DNA of 32,472 bases, taken from contig DBTR01000059.1 in NCBI GenBank assembly GCA_002307145.1, positions 1 to 32,472 on the forward strand. Direction: 5' to 3'. Position 1 is the first letter of the stretch; each line of letters begins with the position of its first letter. The DNA comes from Rhodospirillum sp. UBA1311. Lineage in GTDB: Bacteria; Pseudomonadota; Alphaproteobacteria; Rhodospirillales; Rhodospirillaceae. Positions 14,023 to 22,467 of the stretch are shown here, piece by piece. The notes under the pieces are model-generated. The model ran no database searches. It was not told the DNA's origin and worked only from the letters and a program-made list of their open reading frames with translations. A program made the translations under genes and the position numbers.

Positions 14023-15882
14023 TCAGGGGTTCGGTTGCGCGGCCGCGCGAATGCGATCCGTGATCGAGGGCACGGTGTTCGCCGGCAGCGCCTGGTTCTC
14101 TTCCGCGTCGTCGATCGACGCGCCGGCAGCCTCCGGCGCGCCGTCTTCGTTCGAGGCGGGCCGATCGTCGCCGGGGGCGGACAGTTCGGCGCGGCGCTTC
14201 AGCTCGGTATCCTTAAAATACAGCGGCTGCCGACCCCGGATCGGCGGATGCCCCATGACGAACGTCAGCATCTCGCCCGGCTTCAGGATCTTCATGCCGT
14301 CCTTGGTCTTCTCCGCCGGTTCGAGGCGCATGCACTCGTCCGGCGTCATCAAGGGGCGTTGGACGTTCTCCAGGCGGTCGGTCATGTTGCCGCCCACCAC
14401 CTGAAGCACCTTGCGGTTCTTCTCGTGTTTCTCGTGGACGACGGTCGAGACGCCGCACAGCTCGGAGAGGATTTTTGCGGTGCGCGGCTCGGTGGCGGCA
14501 TAGGCCACCTTGATGCGACACAGGCCGAGGATGGAGTTCTCGCGACCGTAGATGCGTTCCACCTGCATCAGGTCCTGGACGACGAGGAACGCCTTGATGC
14601 CGTAGCCGCCCATGTAGGCGAGCGCCTGTTCGAAGATGTCGAGCTTCTTCACCGACGTGAATTCGTCGAACATCAGGAGCAATTGGCGCTTGTGAGTCGC
14701 CATGCCCGTGGTGTCGTAGGTCTGCATCAACCGGCGCAGCAGCAGATTCCAGAACACCCGCAGAAGCGGGCGCAGGCGGTCCAAGTCGTTCGGCGGGATC
14801 ACCAGATAGAGAGCCACCGGCTGATCGCCGTTCTGAAGGTCGTTGATGCAGAAGTCGCTGGTGGAGATGTTCCGGGCGATGATCGGGTCGCGGTACAGCA
14901 TCAGCTCGGTCTTGGCCGAGGAGTGGACGCCCGATCGCTCCGGATGCGCGGCGGCGAGCATTTCCGAAGCGGACGCGCCGACGAACTGATCGATCAGCGC
15001 ACGGCCATGCTGGAAGGACCGCATATCCTTCAGCATGTCCTCGAAATCGCCCTCCGGCGTCGAGAGGAACAGGCTTACGTCGGCGAGGGTCGCGACCCGG
15101 TTCTCTTCAATCTTGAGGCGGTAGAGGACGTGCAGGATCGTCGCGGCCAGCCATGCGAAGCCGGACTTCATCCAGAAGTCCTTGAGCCCGGTGCCGTCCG
15201 GGTCGATCACCATCATCGCAATGTTCTGCGAGTCCGAGATCTCGTAGTCGGTGCCGACGCGGATCTCCGAGAGCGGATTCCAGCGCGCCGATCCGGTCAT
15301 GGCGGCGGGCGAGAATTTCAGGACTCGCGCGCCGCGCTTCGCTTGCCATCCCGCGCTCTTGCCGTGGTTCTCGCCGCGAATGTCGTTGACGACGACGGAG
15401 CCGGTCCAGGACAGCAGGGTTGAAAGGATCGGGCCGACGCCCTTGCCCGAGCGCGGCCCGCCGACCAGCAACACATGGTCGGGACCGTCGTCGCGCAGCG
15501 GCCGTACGTTGGTTGCGTTCGGCCAGCCGCCGACGACGACGCCGCCGTCTTCCCGGAAGAGGCCGGTCTTCTTCGCCTCGTCTTTCGAAGCGAAGTGCGC
15601 GGAGCCGTGCAACTCCTCGGCTTCCCGATCGCCGGATTTGCTCCGGGAACGAACCCGCGCGGCGAAAAGCTGGATCACAATCATCGCGACGATGAAGAAG
15701 CCGAACCCTCCGGCGATCGAGCCGGGCAGAAACCACGGGATGTGCCCATAGGCCCCGGTGTAGTCCCACACCCATTTCCAAGACGCCTGTTCGAGGCTGT
15801 GAAAGGCCCAGACCAGTTTCCAGGAGAGATCGACGGCGAACGCGGTAGCCGCGATCAGCGCCAGGGCGATCAACTGAATCAT
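14023..15882 (-). CDS. virD4: Type IV coupling protein, VirD4/TraG-like ATPase
   Basis: A 619-residue inner-membrane ATPase that brings the relaxosome to the secretion channel. Two N-terminal membrane segments lie at about 1-18 and 54-74. Walker A is GGPRSGKGVG at 141-150; Walker B is RQLLLMFDEFTSVKKLD near 398-413. The segment VVVNDIRGENHGKSAGWQ is the conserved (V/I)xDxKGE block, here with an R. The C-terminal 50 residues are acidic and probably disordered. The ATG at 15882 overlaps the upstream stop by 4 bases (ATGA); a longer start at 15924 is not favoured. Family assignment is firm. Confidence 0.95.
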   Translation of the reverse strand: MIQLIALALIAATAFAVDLSWKLVWAFHSLEQASWKWVWDYTGAYGHIPWFLPGSIAGGFGFFIVAMIVIQLFAARVRSRSKSGDREAEELHGSAHFASKDEAKKTGLFREDGGVVVGGWPNATNVRPLRDDGPDHVLLVGGPRSGKGVGPILSTLLSWTGSVVVNDIRGENHGKSAGWQAKRGARVLKFSPAAMTGSARWNPLSEIRVGTDYEISDSQNIAMMVIDPDGTGLKDFWMKSGFAWLAATILHVLYRLKIEENRVATLADVSLFLSTPEGDFEDMLKDMRSFQHGRALIDQFVGASASEMLAAAHPERSGVHSSAKTELMLYRDPIIARNISTSDFCINDLQNGDQPVALYLVIPPNDLDRLRPLLRVFWNLLLRRLMQTYDTTGMATHKRQLLLMFDEFTSVKKLDIFEQALAYMGGYGIKAFLVVQDLMQVERIYGRENSILGLCRIKVAYAATEPRTAKILSELCGVSTVVHEKHEKNRKVLQVVGGNMTDRLENVQRPLMTPDECMRLEPAEKTKDGMKILKPGEMLTFVMGHPPIRGRQPLYFKDTELKRRAELSAPGDDRPASNEDGAPEAAGASIDDAEENQALPANTVPSITDRIRAAAQPNP

Positions 15883-16379
15883 CGGGAAGCCCTCCCGATC
15901 CAGTGACCGTGCGCGCGAACCCACCGTTTCAGCTCGCGCCGACGCACGACGGCGAGCAGAGCGTTTCGACGGTTAGAGCGCGAGATCCGCACAAAGTCAG
16001 CCAGAATCGCGAACGCGCACTGCGCTCCGCTGACGCCTCCCAGGATCATCGGCGCGATACCGCCGAGGATCATGAGCGCGCGTGTGGGACATTCTCCTGG
16101 GGGAACCAGTCCCTGGCCGATCCAGGCGCAAGCCGTACCAGCGAGCAACACGAGCAGTCGATAGTTAGTCCCCTGATGCAGGATGCGGCGATGCCGGGCC
16201 GACGGCGACGCCATGATCAGCAGAACGCAGGCGAGCGCGCCACCGACCCCGAAGCCGGGGAGGAAACCCAACCCGACGAATCCAGGAGCCTGAGTCAATG
16301 CGGCCAAGCAAATGGCCGACGACGGGAGGGAAAACAGCGGCGACCGGGAGGTGCCGAGAAGGATCTTGGCGAGGCTCAT
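15879..16379 (-). CDS. Small multi-pass membrane protein of the transfer operon
   Basis: A 166-residue hydrophobic protein with about four membrane segments (for example GGALACVLLIMASPSARHRR and RALMILGGIAPMILGGVSG) and a strongly basic C terminus (RISRSNRRNALLAVVRRREL). The ATG at 16379 overlaps the virB11 stop by 4 bases, and its own stop overlaps the virD4 start by 4, so it is translated between two ATPases of the machine. No family is recognised. It could be an accessory membrane partner of VirD4 or an exclusion-type protein. The longer reading to 16643 is rejected as an out-of-frame extension through virB11. Confidence 0.65.
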   Translation of the reverse strand: MSLAKILLGTSRSPLFSLPSSAICLAALTQAPGFVGLGFLPGFGVGGALACVLLIMASPSARHRRILHQGTNYRLLVLLAGTACAWIGQGLVPPGECPTRALMILGGIAPMILGGVSGAQCAFAILADFVRISRSNRRNALLAVVRRRELKRWVRAHGHWIGRASR

Positions 16380-17365
16380 CGGCCTTCCTCCTTCACGCCA
16401 TGGAGCAGCACCGGCCGCTGCAAGTGCAGTTCGCCGTCGCGCATGATCCAGTGCTTGTTGCGGGGTTCGTAGATGTCGGTGATGCGGCGGAAGCCGCTGG
16501 CGTCGCGCTTGATCTGCACGATCACGTCCACCAGCTCGGCGAGGAATTCGGGGATGTCGGCCATCTGATGGCCTGCCCAGGCGACGTTCTGGACGAACTT
16601 GCGCTTCAGTACCTGAATCGGGCTTTCCGCGTGGATGGTGCAAGCGAACCCGGTGATGCCGCTGTTCAGCGCTCCAAGCGCCGCGAAGGCGTTCTGGGTG
16701 CTGATTTCACCGAACAGCACCGAATCCGGCGTGATGCGCATCTGGTGATCGTAGAGTTCACGCCACGTCACCATGCCAGATGACGTGGATTCTTCGCGCG
16801 CCGCGATAAGGCCGACCCCATCCCAAAAGCGATCGATATGAAGCTCCGGGGTATCCTCGACAGCCACCACGCGTCGGTTGTTGGAGAGGAATTCCAGCAG
16901 CTTGTTGAGAAGGGTGGTCTTGCCGGTGTTGGTCGCGCCGGAGACGATCAGATTCCGTTCACTCTTCATGACTTCTTCAAGGTATTCGAGCAATTCCGGC
17001 CCGACGCCGACCTGTTCCCAGGTCGGCGTGAACGGATGCTTGCAGCGAATTGCCAAGCTGATGCCCGATTGGACTGACGCACCGACCAAGCACTCGAAGC
17101 GATGCTTCGCCTCAGGGATGACGCACGAGAGTTTCGGGGCCTCGTCCGGATCGAAACGGACGCCGGTATGGTTCGCGAGCGCCTTGCAGAGGTCTTCTAT
17201 CCGGGCGACCGTGAGTTCTGGTGCCTCAAGCAAAACCTTTCCCACGCCGCGCCGATCGACCACCACCGTCTTCGGTCGGTTGATCCGCATTTCCACGGTG
17301 GTGGGGTCGTCGTAGTAGCGCGCCAGCGGTTCCAGAATGATCGAGATCGCGGAGAGATTTGCCAT
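16376..17365 (-). CDS. virB11: VirB11-type secretion ATPase
   Basis: A 329-residue hexameric-ATPase family member. Walker A is GATNTGKTTLLNKL at about 143-156. RRVVAVEDTPELHIDRF is the conserved Asp/His box region, and GFACTIHAESPIQVLKRKF carries the usual (T/C)xHA..P motif. The N-terminal domain begins with an EPL.RYYDDPTTVEMRIN-type stretch. It works at the cytoplasmic face with VirB4 and VirD4 to power assembly and substrate transfer. The start at 17365 is the natural beginning of the family homology. The preceding I78-like gene ends 15 bases upstream. Assignment is firm. Confidence 0.95.
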   Translation of the reverse strand: MANLSAISIILEPLARYYDDPTTVEMRINRPKTVVVDRRGVGKVLLEAPELTVARIEDLCKALANHTGVRFDPDEAPKLSCVIPEAKHRFECLVGASVQSGISLAIRCKHPFTPTWEQVGVGPELLEYLEEVMKSERNLIVSGATNTGKTTLLNKLLEFLSNNRRVVAVEDTPELHIDRFWDGVGLIAAREESTSSGMVTWRELYDHQMRITPDSVLFGEISTQNAFAALGALNSGITGFACTIHAESPIQVLKRKFVQNVAWAGHQMADIPEFLAELVDVIVQIKRDASGFRRITDIYEPRNKHWIMRDGELHLQRPVLLHGVKEEGR

Positions 17366-17380
17366 GGCGACTCTCCCCGC

Positions 17381-17635
17381 TCAACCGCATCGAACCGTTA
17401 CCACCACGCCCTCGGCATTGAGGACGATGGTGGTGCGGTCGGCACGGAATTCCTGGGTGACGACTTGGCCCGGGCGGACGATCCGCACCTGGGCCGAGGT
17501 TTCGAGATTGGGGGGAAGAACCTCGCCTACTTGGGCGAGGTTCAGATCGCACGTGGCCTGATCGGAGCCCTCACCGGCAAGAACCGGCGAGGACAGACCT
17601 AACAGCGCGAGCAGAAGGGTGATGATCGCGGCCAT
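17381..17635 (-). CDS. Exported I78-family-like peptidase inhibitor
   Basis: An 84-residue protein with a signal peptide (MAAIITLLLALLGLSSPVLA, cleavage near residue 20) and a mature domain ending RTTIVLNAEGVVVTVRCG. The IVRPGQVVTQEFRADR block followed by a closing VxCG strand is characteristic of the inhibitor I78 family, small beta proteins that block serine proteases. It should be periplasmic or surface-exposed. It follows the 751-residue cysteine-repeat gene by only 3 bases and precedes virB11, so it is part of the transfer operon. An inhibitor could protect an exposed transfer component from proteases; that link is inference. One Cys pair (C29, C83) could form a disulfide. Confidence 0.7.
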   Translation of the reverse strand: MAAIITLLLALLGLSSPVLAGEGSDQATCDLNLAQVGEVLPPNLETSAQVRIVRPGQVVTQEFRADRTTIVLNAEGVVVTVRCG

Positions 17636-17638
17636 CGC

Positions 17639-19894
17639 TTACGGCCACGTGTACGAGTTGTTGGTCCACCCGCAGGTGAACGATCCGCTTTTGCCGTCCG
17701 TTTGGTTGAACGTGCCGTAGATCGTGCTCGAAGAGCACGGACCTTTAATCACGGTGACGTAGTAGTACCCGCTTCCTTCATCCTGACACCCCAAACTCAC
17801 GCTTGCGAAGGGGCTGGAACCGCTCGGTGGCTGTACCACACACCCCGAACCTGACGTGCCTGTCACGCTCCAATTGGTTTGACCCGTGGTTGTCTTGGGG
17901 CCAGTGAACACCTCATTCGTGACGGGGTTGGTTTTGACCGTTCGCGCAAGATAATAGAGCGCCGAACTGACCGAGCCCGCACCGTTTGCTCCGCCACCGT
18001 TGTTGTAGCTGACCGAGTAGTACTGCGCATTTTCGGTTGTAGTGCTGCATATGTCAGACGGCCCGACCGGCGCGCCGTCGCCGATAGCCTTGCCCTCATA
18101 GACGGTGTCGTCCGGCCGTTCCCAACGCTCGTAACGGGTGGTGGTGTAATAGGCGTTGCACCCCTCGTAGGTCGCCGCACCGTTCTGGCGATCGACGGTC
18201 GCCGGAGTGGCCTGGGTGTAAACGATCTGCTGTTCGCCCGGCAGGACCTCCGACGATTTGATGGTGTACGGCGTGCCGCTGATGTCGATCGTGACCGTCA
18301 TCAGCGGATACGAGTAGAGCGAGGCGTCGTGGTGTTGATATCCGGTGATGGCGTGATCGTGCGGATAGGTCTTGGCCGAGGTTTGGCAGGCCGTCACGTA
18401 GTAGGGCGTGCCGTCCGCCTTCGCGAACCAGAACCGCTCCTGTCCGTAGCTCATCCCGGCGGCGACATCATGGGTCCACTTCGTCGGGTCCGTGCAGCCG
18501 TCCGTAGTCGCCTGGATCGCCGTGCTGGAGGTGTCCGGCGTGCATTCGGTGATGTACTGAGGGACGCCATCAACCGTGATTTGCTTACGGCTCTGAAGGG
18601 TGGCGGTTTTGCCGGTCAGGTCGGTGATCGGGGTGCAGACATAAGCGCCGGTCGCGTCGGTGTAGATCGTACTGTGATCGAATACCCTGCCGGTTTCGGT
18701 GCAGGGTGCGGCTTGATAAGTGACTCCGCTGCGTACATAGGTCCAAAGCGACAGCTCGTAGGATTTCTTCGCTCCGTAGTCGTGACTAAGCGGGCAGGCC
18801 GACACGCTCTCGGTCATCGGGATCGGCGCGGTCAGGGTCGAGGTGGCGCAACCGCGCGCCTGGACGATCGCACCGGATCGGTTGGTGTAGATCAGCGCCG
18901 ATTGCGGAGTGGCGAGCGCCGCATCGAAGTCGAGATCGATGCTGCACTGCCCCTCGTCCTCGGTGATGGTGTAGGGCGTTTCCTCGTCCTGGGTGCATTC
19001 GCTGACCGAGTGGGTTTCGCCCTGATCGTCAGCGTAGTAGTAGGTGAACTGCGCCCACGCGGTCATGGCCGAGATGTCCACGACATCCGGGCAGCTCAGG
19101 TAGGATTTCTTGATCGGATAGCTCACCTCGGAATCCGTGCATCCGGTTTCCTCGGAGAGAACGCCGTCGCTGAAGGTCTGCGTCTTGCTCTGTACGAACG
19201 CCTTCTCCTGACTGAGATCGACACGGATCGGACACCCGTCCGTCACCGTCTCGTAGGTGATCGTCGGATCATCCTCGGTCGCCGAGAGAGTGGTTGCGAC
19301 GGGGGTTTGATAGCTCGACGCCGCATCGTTGCCGCTCGTGTTCGAGCCCACCGAATTCTCCGAGGTGGTGTCTCGTTCGACGGTCTTGTCTTTCTCCTCC
19401 TTATCGTCGGCGGCGAGTTTCTCCAGCGCCGAGATCAGCGCCGCCTTGCTCCCCTCCACCGTCAACGCCTTTTGGGGGAACAGCTCCGAGGTTTCCGAGG
19501 CGTCGAATTGCGCCGTCAGTCCCTCGGCCGAGATCGTCTCGGACTTTTCGCCCTTCGCGACCTCCATCACGAGAACCTGCCCGATGGTCTGCCCCTCGAC
19601 CGCGACTTTGCGCGCGTAGCCATTGGCGGTGACGCCGACTACCAGCTCGGGTTTGACCCCCTCGACCTGCCCGAGTGCAAACGACGTGGCGACCGGCTGC
19701 TGATCCTCGGGCAGCTTGGTCGCCACCTTCGGCCACACCGGTACGATCGCCTTGTCGGCGTCGGTCGCCGCTGCCGGAGCCACTGCGGTACCCGTCGCGG
19801 CCGTCGCCTGGGTGATTTGCTGCGCTCCGGCGATCGACGCCGAGAGCAGGGAAATTGACACTGCGGCGCACGCCGCCGCGAACCTGATACGCAT
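17639..19894 (-). CDS. Large secreted cysteine-repeat protein in the transfer operon
   Basis: A 751-residue protein with a clear signal peptide (residues 1-24, ending SIAGAQ). Residues 25-165 look like a small beta-rich head (VVGVTANGYARKVAVEGQTI). A polar linker of about 50 residues follows (DKEEKDKTVERDTTSENS). From about 218 to 640 runs a series of divergent 45-50-residue units, each starting with a Cys and containing aromatic strands, a G-x-x-Y/V turn and a second Cys some 25-30 residues later: GCPIRVDLSQEKAFVQ, SCPDVVDISAMTAWAQF, QCSIDLDFDAALATPQ, ACPLSHDYGAKKSYELS, VCTPITDLTGKTATLQ, GCTDPTKWTHDVAAG. The last 110 residues are rich in Gly, Ser and Tyr and hold more Cys. It is probably exported and disulfide-stabilised, on the surface or the pilus. 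I know no family name; an adhesin, mating-pair or surface-exclusion role is inferred from context. Confidence 0.8.
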   Translation of the reverse strand: MRIRFAAACAAVSISLLSASIAGAQQITQATAATGTAVAPAAATDADKAIVPVWPKVATKLPEDQQPVATSFALGQVEGVKPELVVGVTANGYARKVAVEGQTIGQVLVMEVAKGEKSETISAEGLTAQFDASETSELFPQKALTVEGSKAALISALEKLAADDKEEKDKTVERDTTSENSVGSNTSGNDAASSYQTPVATTLSATEDDPTITYETVTDGCPIRVDLSQEKAFVQSKTQTFSDGVLSEETGCTDSEVSYPIKKSYLSCPDVVDISAMTAWAQFTYYYADDQGETHSVSECTQDEETPYTITEDEGQCSIDLDFDAALATPQSALIYTNRSGAIVQARGCATSTLTAPIPMTESVSACPLSHDYGAKKSYELSLWTYVRSGVTYQAAPCTETGRVFDHSTIYTDATGAYVCTPITDLTGKTATLQSRKQITVDGVPQYITECTPDTSSTAIQATTDGCTDPTKWTHDVAAGMSYGQERFWFAKADGTPYYVTACQTSAKTYPHDHAITGYQHHDASLYSYPLMTVTIDISGTPYTIKSSEVLPGEQQIVYTQATPATVDRQNGAATYEGCNAYYTTTRYERWERPDDTVYEGKAIGDGAPVGPSDICSTTTENAQYYSVSYNNGGGANGAGSVSSALYYLARTVKTNPVTNEVFTGPKTTTGQTNWSVTGTSGSGCVVQPPSGSSPFASVSLGCQDEGSGYYYVTVIKGPCSSSTIYGTFNQTDGKSGSFTCGWTNNSYTWP
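18010..19240 (-). repeat. Array of divergent Cys-containing protein modules
   Basis: This encodes seven to eight units of about 45-50 residues within the 751-residue protein. Recurring features are C-x(4-5)-D near the start, a central aromatic strand (FTYYYADDQGET, SLWTYVRSGVTY, RFWFAKADGTPYY), and a second cysteine (ECTQD, GCATS, PCTET, ECTPD, ACQTS). Sequence identity between units is low, so they are old duplications. The unit near residues 530-580 seems to have lost its cysteines. Confidence 0.65.
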
Positions 19895-19963
19895 GGCGTT
19901 ATTCCTGTTTCTGGAGGACGACCGGGTGACTGATGTTCGGTTGCGGCGCGTTGCTCACGGCGC

Positions 19964-21097
19964 TCACTCCTTGCTGGACCGGGGTTTCCGGGGGTTGTTG
20001 GGATCGGCGATGTACCAATCGGTATCGGGTCGGATTTGCAGGCGCGTGCCCTGCGCGACCCGCAGAATCGGATTGAGGTTGAGGGTCTTTTCGAGGGTCG
20101 CGGCGGTGACTTCGCCGAGGCGCTGGGCCAGCTCCTCGCCGCCGGTATCGAGCGCGTTGCTCTGTGCGGCGATGTTCTCGTTCGTCGTCTTGCTGGTGGT
20201 GGCGATCCGCACGGCGGTGCTGATGCCGGTGAGGATGAAAGCGGTGCCGTACTGTTCCCAGAACCGGTTATCGACCTCGCCCGACACGCCGAGGTAGCCC
20301 TGCATGTCGGTGCCGTTGGCCTTCATCCCGTAGATTTCGGCGCGGTGACCACCGAGGAGGATGCGGCCGCACCGGAGCGGCGCGCGAGTGCTGCCCACCT
20401 TGTCGAGCGGCTTGAAGCCGCAGACCAAGCGCGAGCCTTTCGGAATGAGGATGTTGCGGCCGTGGTAGCCGAACACGTCGCGGCTGACCTGCAACACCAC
20501 GGGTCCACCCACCGAGCCGTCCAGCTGGGTGTTGATGCCGGTTTCGGCGATCACGCTAATGTAGCGGTCGGTGGTGACGACGCGGCTGTTGTCCACCGGC
20601 AGGCTGCTGACGAGTTCCTTTTCCTGGTACCCGTCGTCCTCCATGCCCTTCACCACAGCAGCCAAATCAAGCGGCCGCACGGGCATCTTCGGCGCGGCCG
20701 CTCGCGCATCGAGGGACGCAGCCAGGCCGGTCTTGGGAAGAGAGGCAGGAATCGCGACGCCCTGCCAGCCGCCTTGCGCGCGGCTGGCATATCCGGCCCG
20801 GGCGGCAAGTGCGATCGGGTCGGGTTGCTTCGGCTTGTCGGCCTTCGGCGCTGGCGACGGCACCGGGATCGGCGCAGCGGCCGGTGCCGGAACCTCGCGA
20901 ATCACCTCCTGCTTAATGACGATCGGGCCGAAGTTCGGCGCCGCCTTCCGCTCTTCCTTTTTCGGCTCCGGCAGTTTGAACGACCAGGCCGCCGGGTCGT
21001 CCTCCGGCATCGGTTCGGGCTTCATGTCGGCGGGCTGGCAGTTGCCACCGAGCGTCAGGCCGAACGCCAGAGCAATGTCGCACCACGCCGACGCCAT
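19964..21097 (-). CDS. virB10: VirB10/TrbI-type channel protein
   Basis: A 377-residue protein with the C-terminal TrbI/VirB10 domain: RYISVIAETGINTQLDGSVG, VFGYHGRNILIPKGSRLVCG, a GGHRAEIYG block, and a hydrophobic/amphipathic stretch (YGTAFILTGISTAVRIA) where the outer-membrane antenna is expected. A proline-rich region (APAAAPIPVPSPAPKADKPK) spans the periplasm. The N terminus is odd: MASAWCDIALAFGLTLGGNC is only weakly hydrophobic and there is no long cytoplasmic segment plus strong membrane helix as in typical VirB10. The ATG at 21097 shares a base with the virB9 stop (TGATG). It forms the channel core with VirB7 and VirB9. Family assignment is firm; the N terminus is unusual. Confidence 0.92.
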   Translation of the reverse strand: MASAWCDIALAFGLTLGGNCQPADMKPEPMPEDDPAAWSFKLPEPKKEERKAAPNFGPIVIKQEVIREVPAPAAAPIPVPSPAPKADKPKQPDPIALAARAGYASRAQGGWQGVAIPASLPKTGLAASLDARAAAPKMPVRPLDLAAVVKGMEDDGYQEKELVSSLPVDNSRVVTTDRYISVIAETGINTQLDGSVGGPVVLQVSRDVFGYHGRNILIPKGSRLVCGFKPLDKVGSTRAPLRCGRILLGGHRAEIYGMKANGTDMQGYLGVSGEVDNRFWEQYGTAFILTGISTAVRIATTSKTTNENIAAQSNALDTGGEELAQRLGEVTAATLEKTLNLNPILRVAQGTRLQIRPDTDWYIADPNNPRKPRSSKE

Positions 21098-22467
21098 CAG
21101 GGATTCTCCCCGGTGTACTCGACGCACAGGAAGCTCTCGCCGCTCTTGATGCTGATGAGGCGCGAGGCACTTTCGACGATGAAGGTGTTGCCCTGGACGC
21201 GGCTGTTCACCAGCTCGTCCTTGCCGTCGCGAACCACGTACGCGCTCGGCAGTTCGAGCGGATCGAACTTCCGGCCGTATTGCAGGTAGGTGAAGAAGCC
21301 GTCGCGGTAGACGACGATCGGCTTCAGCTCCTTTTCCGCATCGCCGCCGCCCCACAGCTTGTAGTCGTACCAGCCATGCAGCTTGCTCGGATCGAACGGC
21401 ACCGAGCGCACGAAGTCGTTGCCCTGGGGTTGTGGGTTGGTGAGATCGGCGACGGCCGCGCCCACCATATCGCCCGGCGCGAGCGCTTTCCCCTGCCGTC
21501 CGTCCGCCGTCGGAACGGCGGCACCTCCCGGCGCAGTCGCAGCCGCCGGGATCGCCGCGCCGATCGCCTCGGGCGTTTCACGTCCCATGATGCGCACCGT
21601 CAGGTCCGGCACGTTGATGGAATTGAACGATTCGGCGCGGAGGTAGAAGGGATAGACCTTGCCGCTCTTGGTGTAGACGTTGAGGTTGGTGTCGACGCCG
21701 TAGGTACTCGGCCGCACCGCGATCATGTTGCTGAACTTAACGGTAGCCTGAAATCCGACGTTGTCGCCCAGGTCGGCGGCGGCGATCATCGCGTCGGGCG
21801 GAAGAATGATCGTGGTGGCCATGAATTCGCGCAGGCGGACTTTGTAGACGCAGTCCTCGCACATCCGCACCGCGTACACGCCGTCGCGCGCCTCCGACAC
21901 GTCCCAGGCGTTCTGGACCTGCCCGCCAGCGCCAGCCCGGGCCATCTGCGGGAAGATGCCTTCCGACTGATCGACGGCCTGGAAGACCGAGGAGGTCGGC
22001 ATTTCGCGCGTGGGCACGGTCTGCGCCGGGGGCGTCCCCTGAGCTTGCTGTGCTCCGGGTGCGGGTGGCGTGGACGGCACCGCTTGGCGCGCACCACCCA
22101 TTGCGGTTTGCGCCAGAGCGGGCGCGATCAACGACGAGGAAAACAGCAGCGCCAGGGCCAGAACCCGGAACGTCAAAGGCTTCCAGTCCGTCGCTTCCGC
22201 TTCGGCGGGGTTTTCTCCGTCGTCCTGGTCCTCAGCCACGGCGACTTTGCCGAAGTTGGTGAGCCGCGAGGACAGGCGTTCGAGCGTGGGCGAAGTGGTC
22301 GCCGCATCGGTCCGTGCGAAGGTGGGGATCATCAGCGATGCCCCCATGCCCGCGCGGTGCGGAGCGAGCACGAACTTGTGATCGCCGATGGTATGGTAGG
22401 TGGTTTCCGCCTGTTCCCAGGCGTCGGACAGCGGGGAGGCCCCGCCGATATCGTTGCGGGTCATCAT
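21097..22467 (-). CDS. virB9: VirB9/TrbG-type channel protein with N-terminal extension
   Basis: A 456-residue protein. The C-terminal part is VirB9-like: GVYAVRMCEDCVYKVRLREF, VKFSNMIAVRPSTYGVDTNL, FTYLQYGRKFDPLELPSAYV, VRDGKDELVNSRVQGNTFIV. Ordinary VirB9 begins with a signal peptide; here the hydrophobic segment RVLALALLFSSSLIAPALAQ sits at residues 101-120 behind about 98 mostly polar residues. The start is well supported: ATGATG at 22467-22462 with an A/G-rich ribosome site and overlap with the virB8 stop. Two cysteines (CEDC) may form a disulfide. It builds the outer part of the core complex with VirB10 and VirB7. Family is firm; the long cytoplasmic N terminus is unusual. Confidence 0.92.
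   Translation of the reverse strand: MMTRNDIGGASPLSDAWEQAETTYHTIGDHKFVLAPHRAGMGASLMIPTFARTDAATTSPTLERLSSRLTNFGKVAVAEDQDDGENPAEAEATDWKPLTFRVLALALLFSSSLIAPALAQTAMGGARQAVPSTPPAPGAQQAQGTPPAQTVPTREMPTSSVFQAVDQSEGIFPQMARAGAGGQVQNAWDVSEARDGVYAVRMCEDCVYKVRLREFMATTIILPPDAMIAAADLGDNVGFQATVKFSNMIAVRPSTYGVDTNLNVYTKSGKVYPFYLRAESFNSINVPDLTVRIMGRETPEAIGAAIPAAATAPGGAAVPTADGRQGKALAPGDMVGAAVADLTNPQPQGNDFVRSVPFDPSKLHGWYDYKLWGGGDAEKELKPIVVYRDGFFTYLQYGRKFDPLELPSAYVVRDGKDELVNSRVQGNTFIVESASRLISIKSGESFLCVEYTGENP

Noticed and set aside
14017..15423. Plus-strand open frame opposite virD4
   Set aside because: Shadow of the coupling-protein gene, which has clear Walker motifs.
17879..19858. Plus-strand open frame of 659 codons opposite the Cys-repeat gene
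   Set aside because: It is Arg/Gly/Val-rich without domain features, typical of an antisense frame in GC-rich DNA; the minus-strand frame has a signal peptide and fits the operon.
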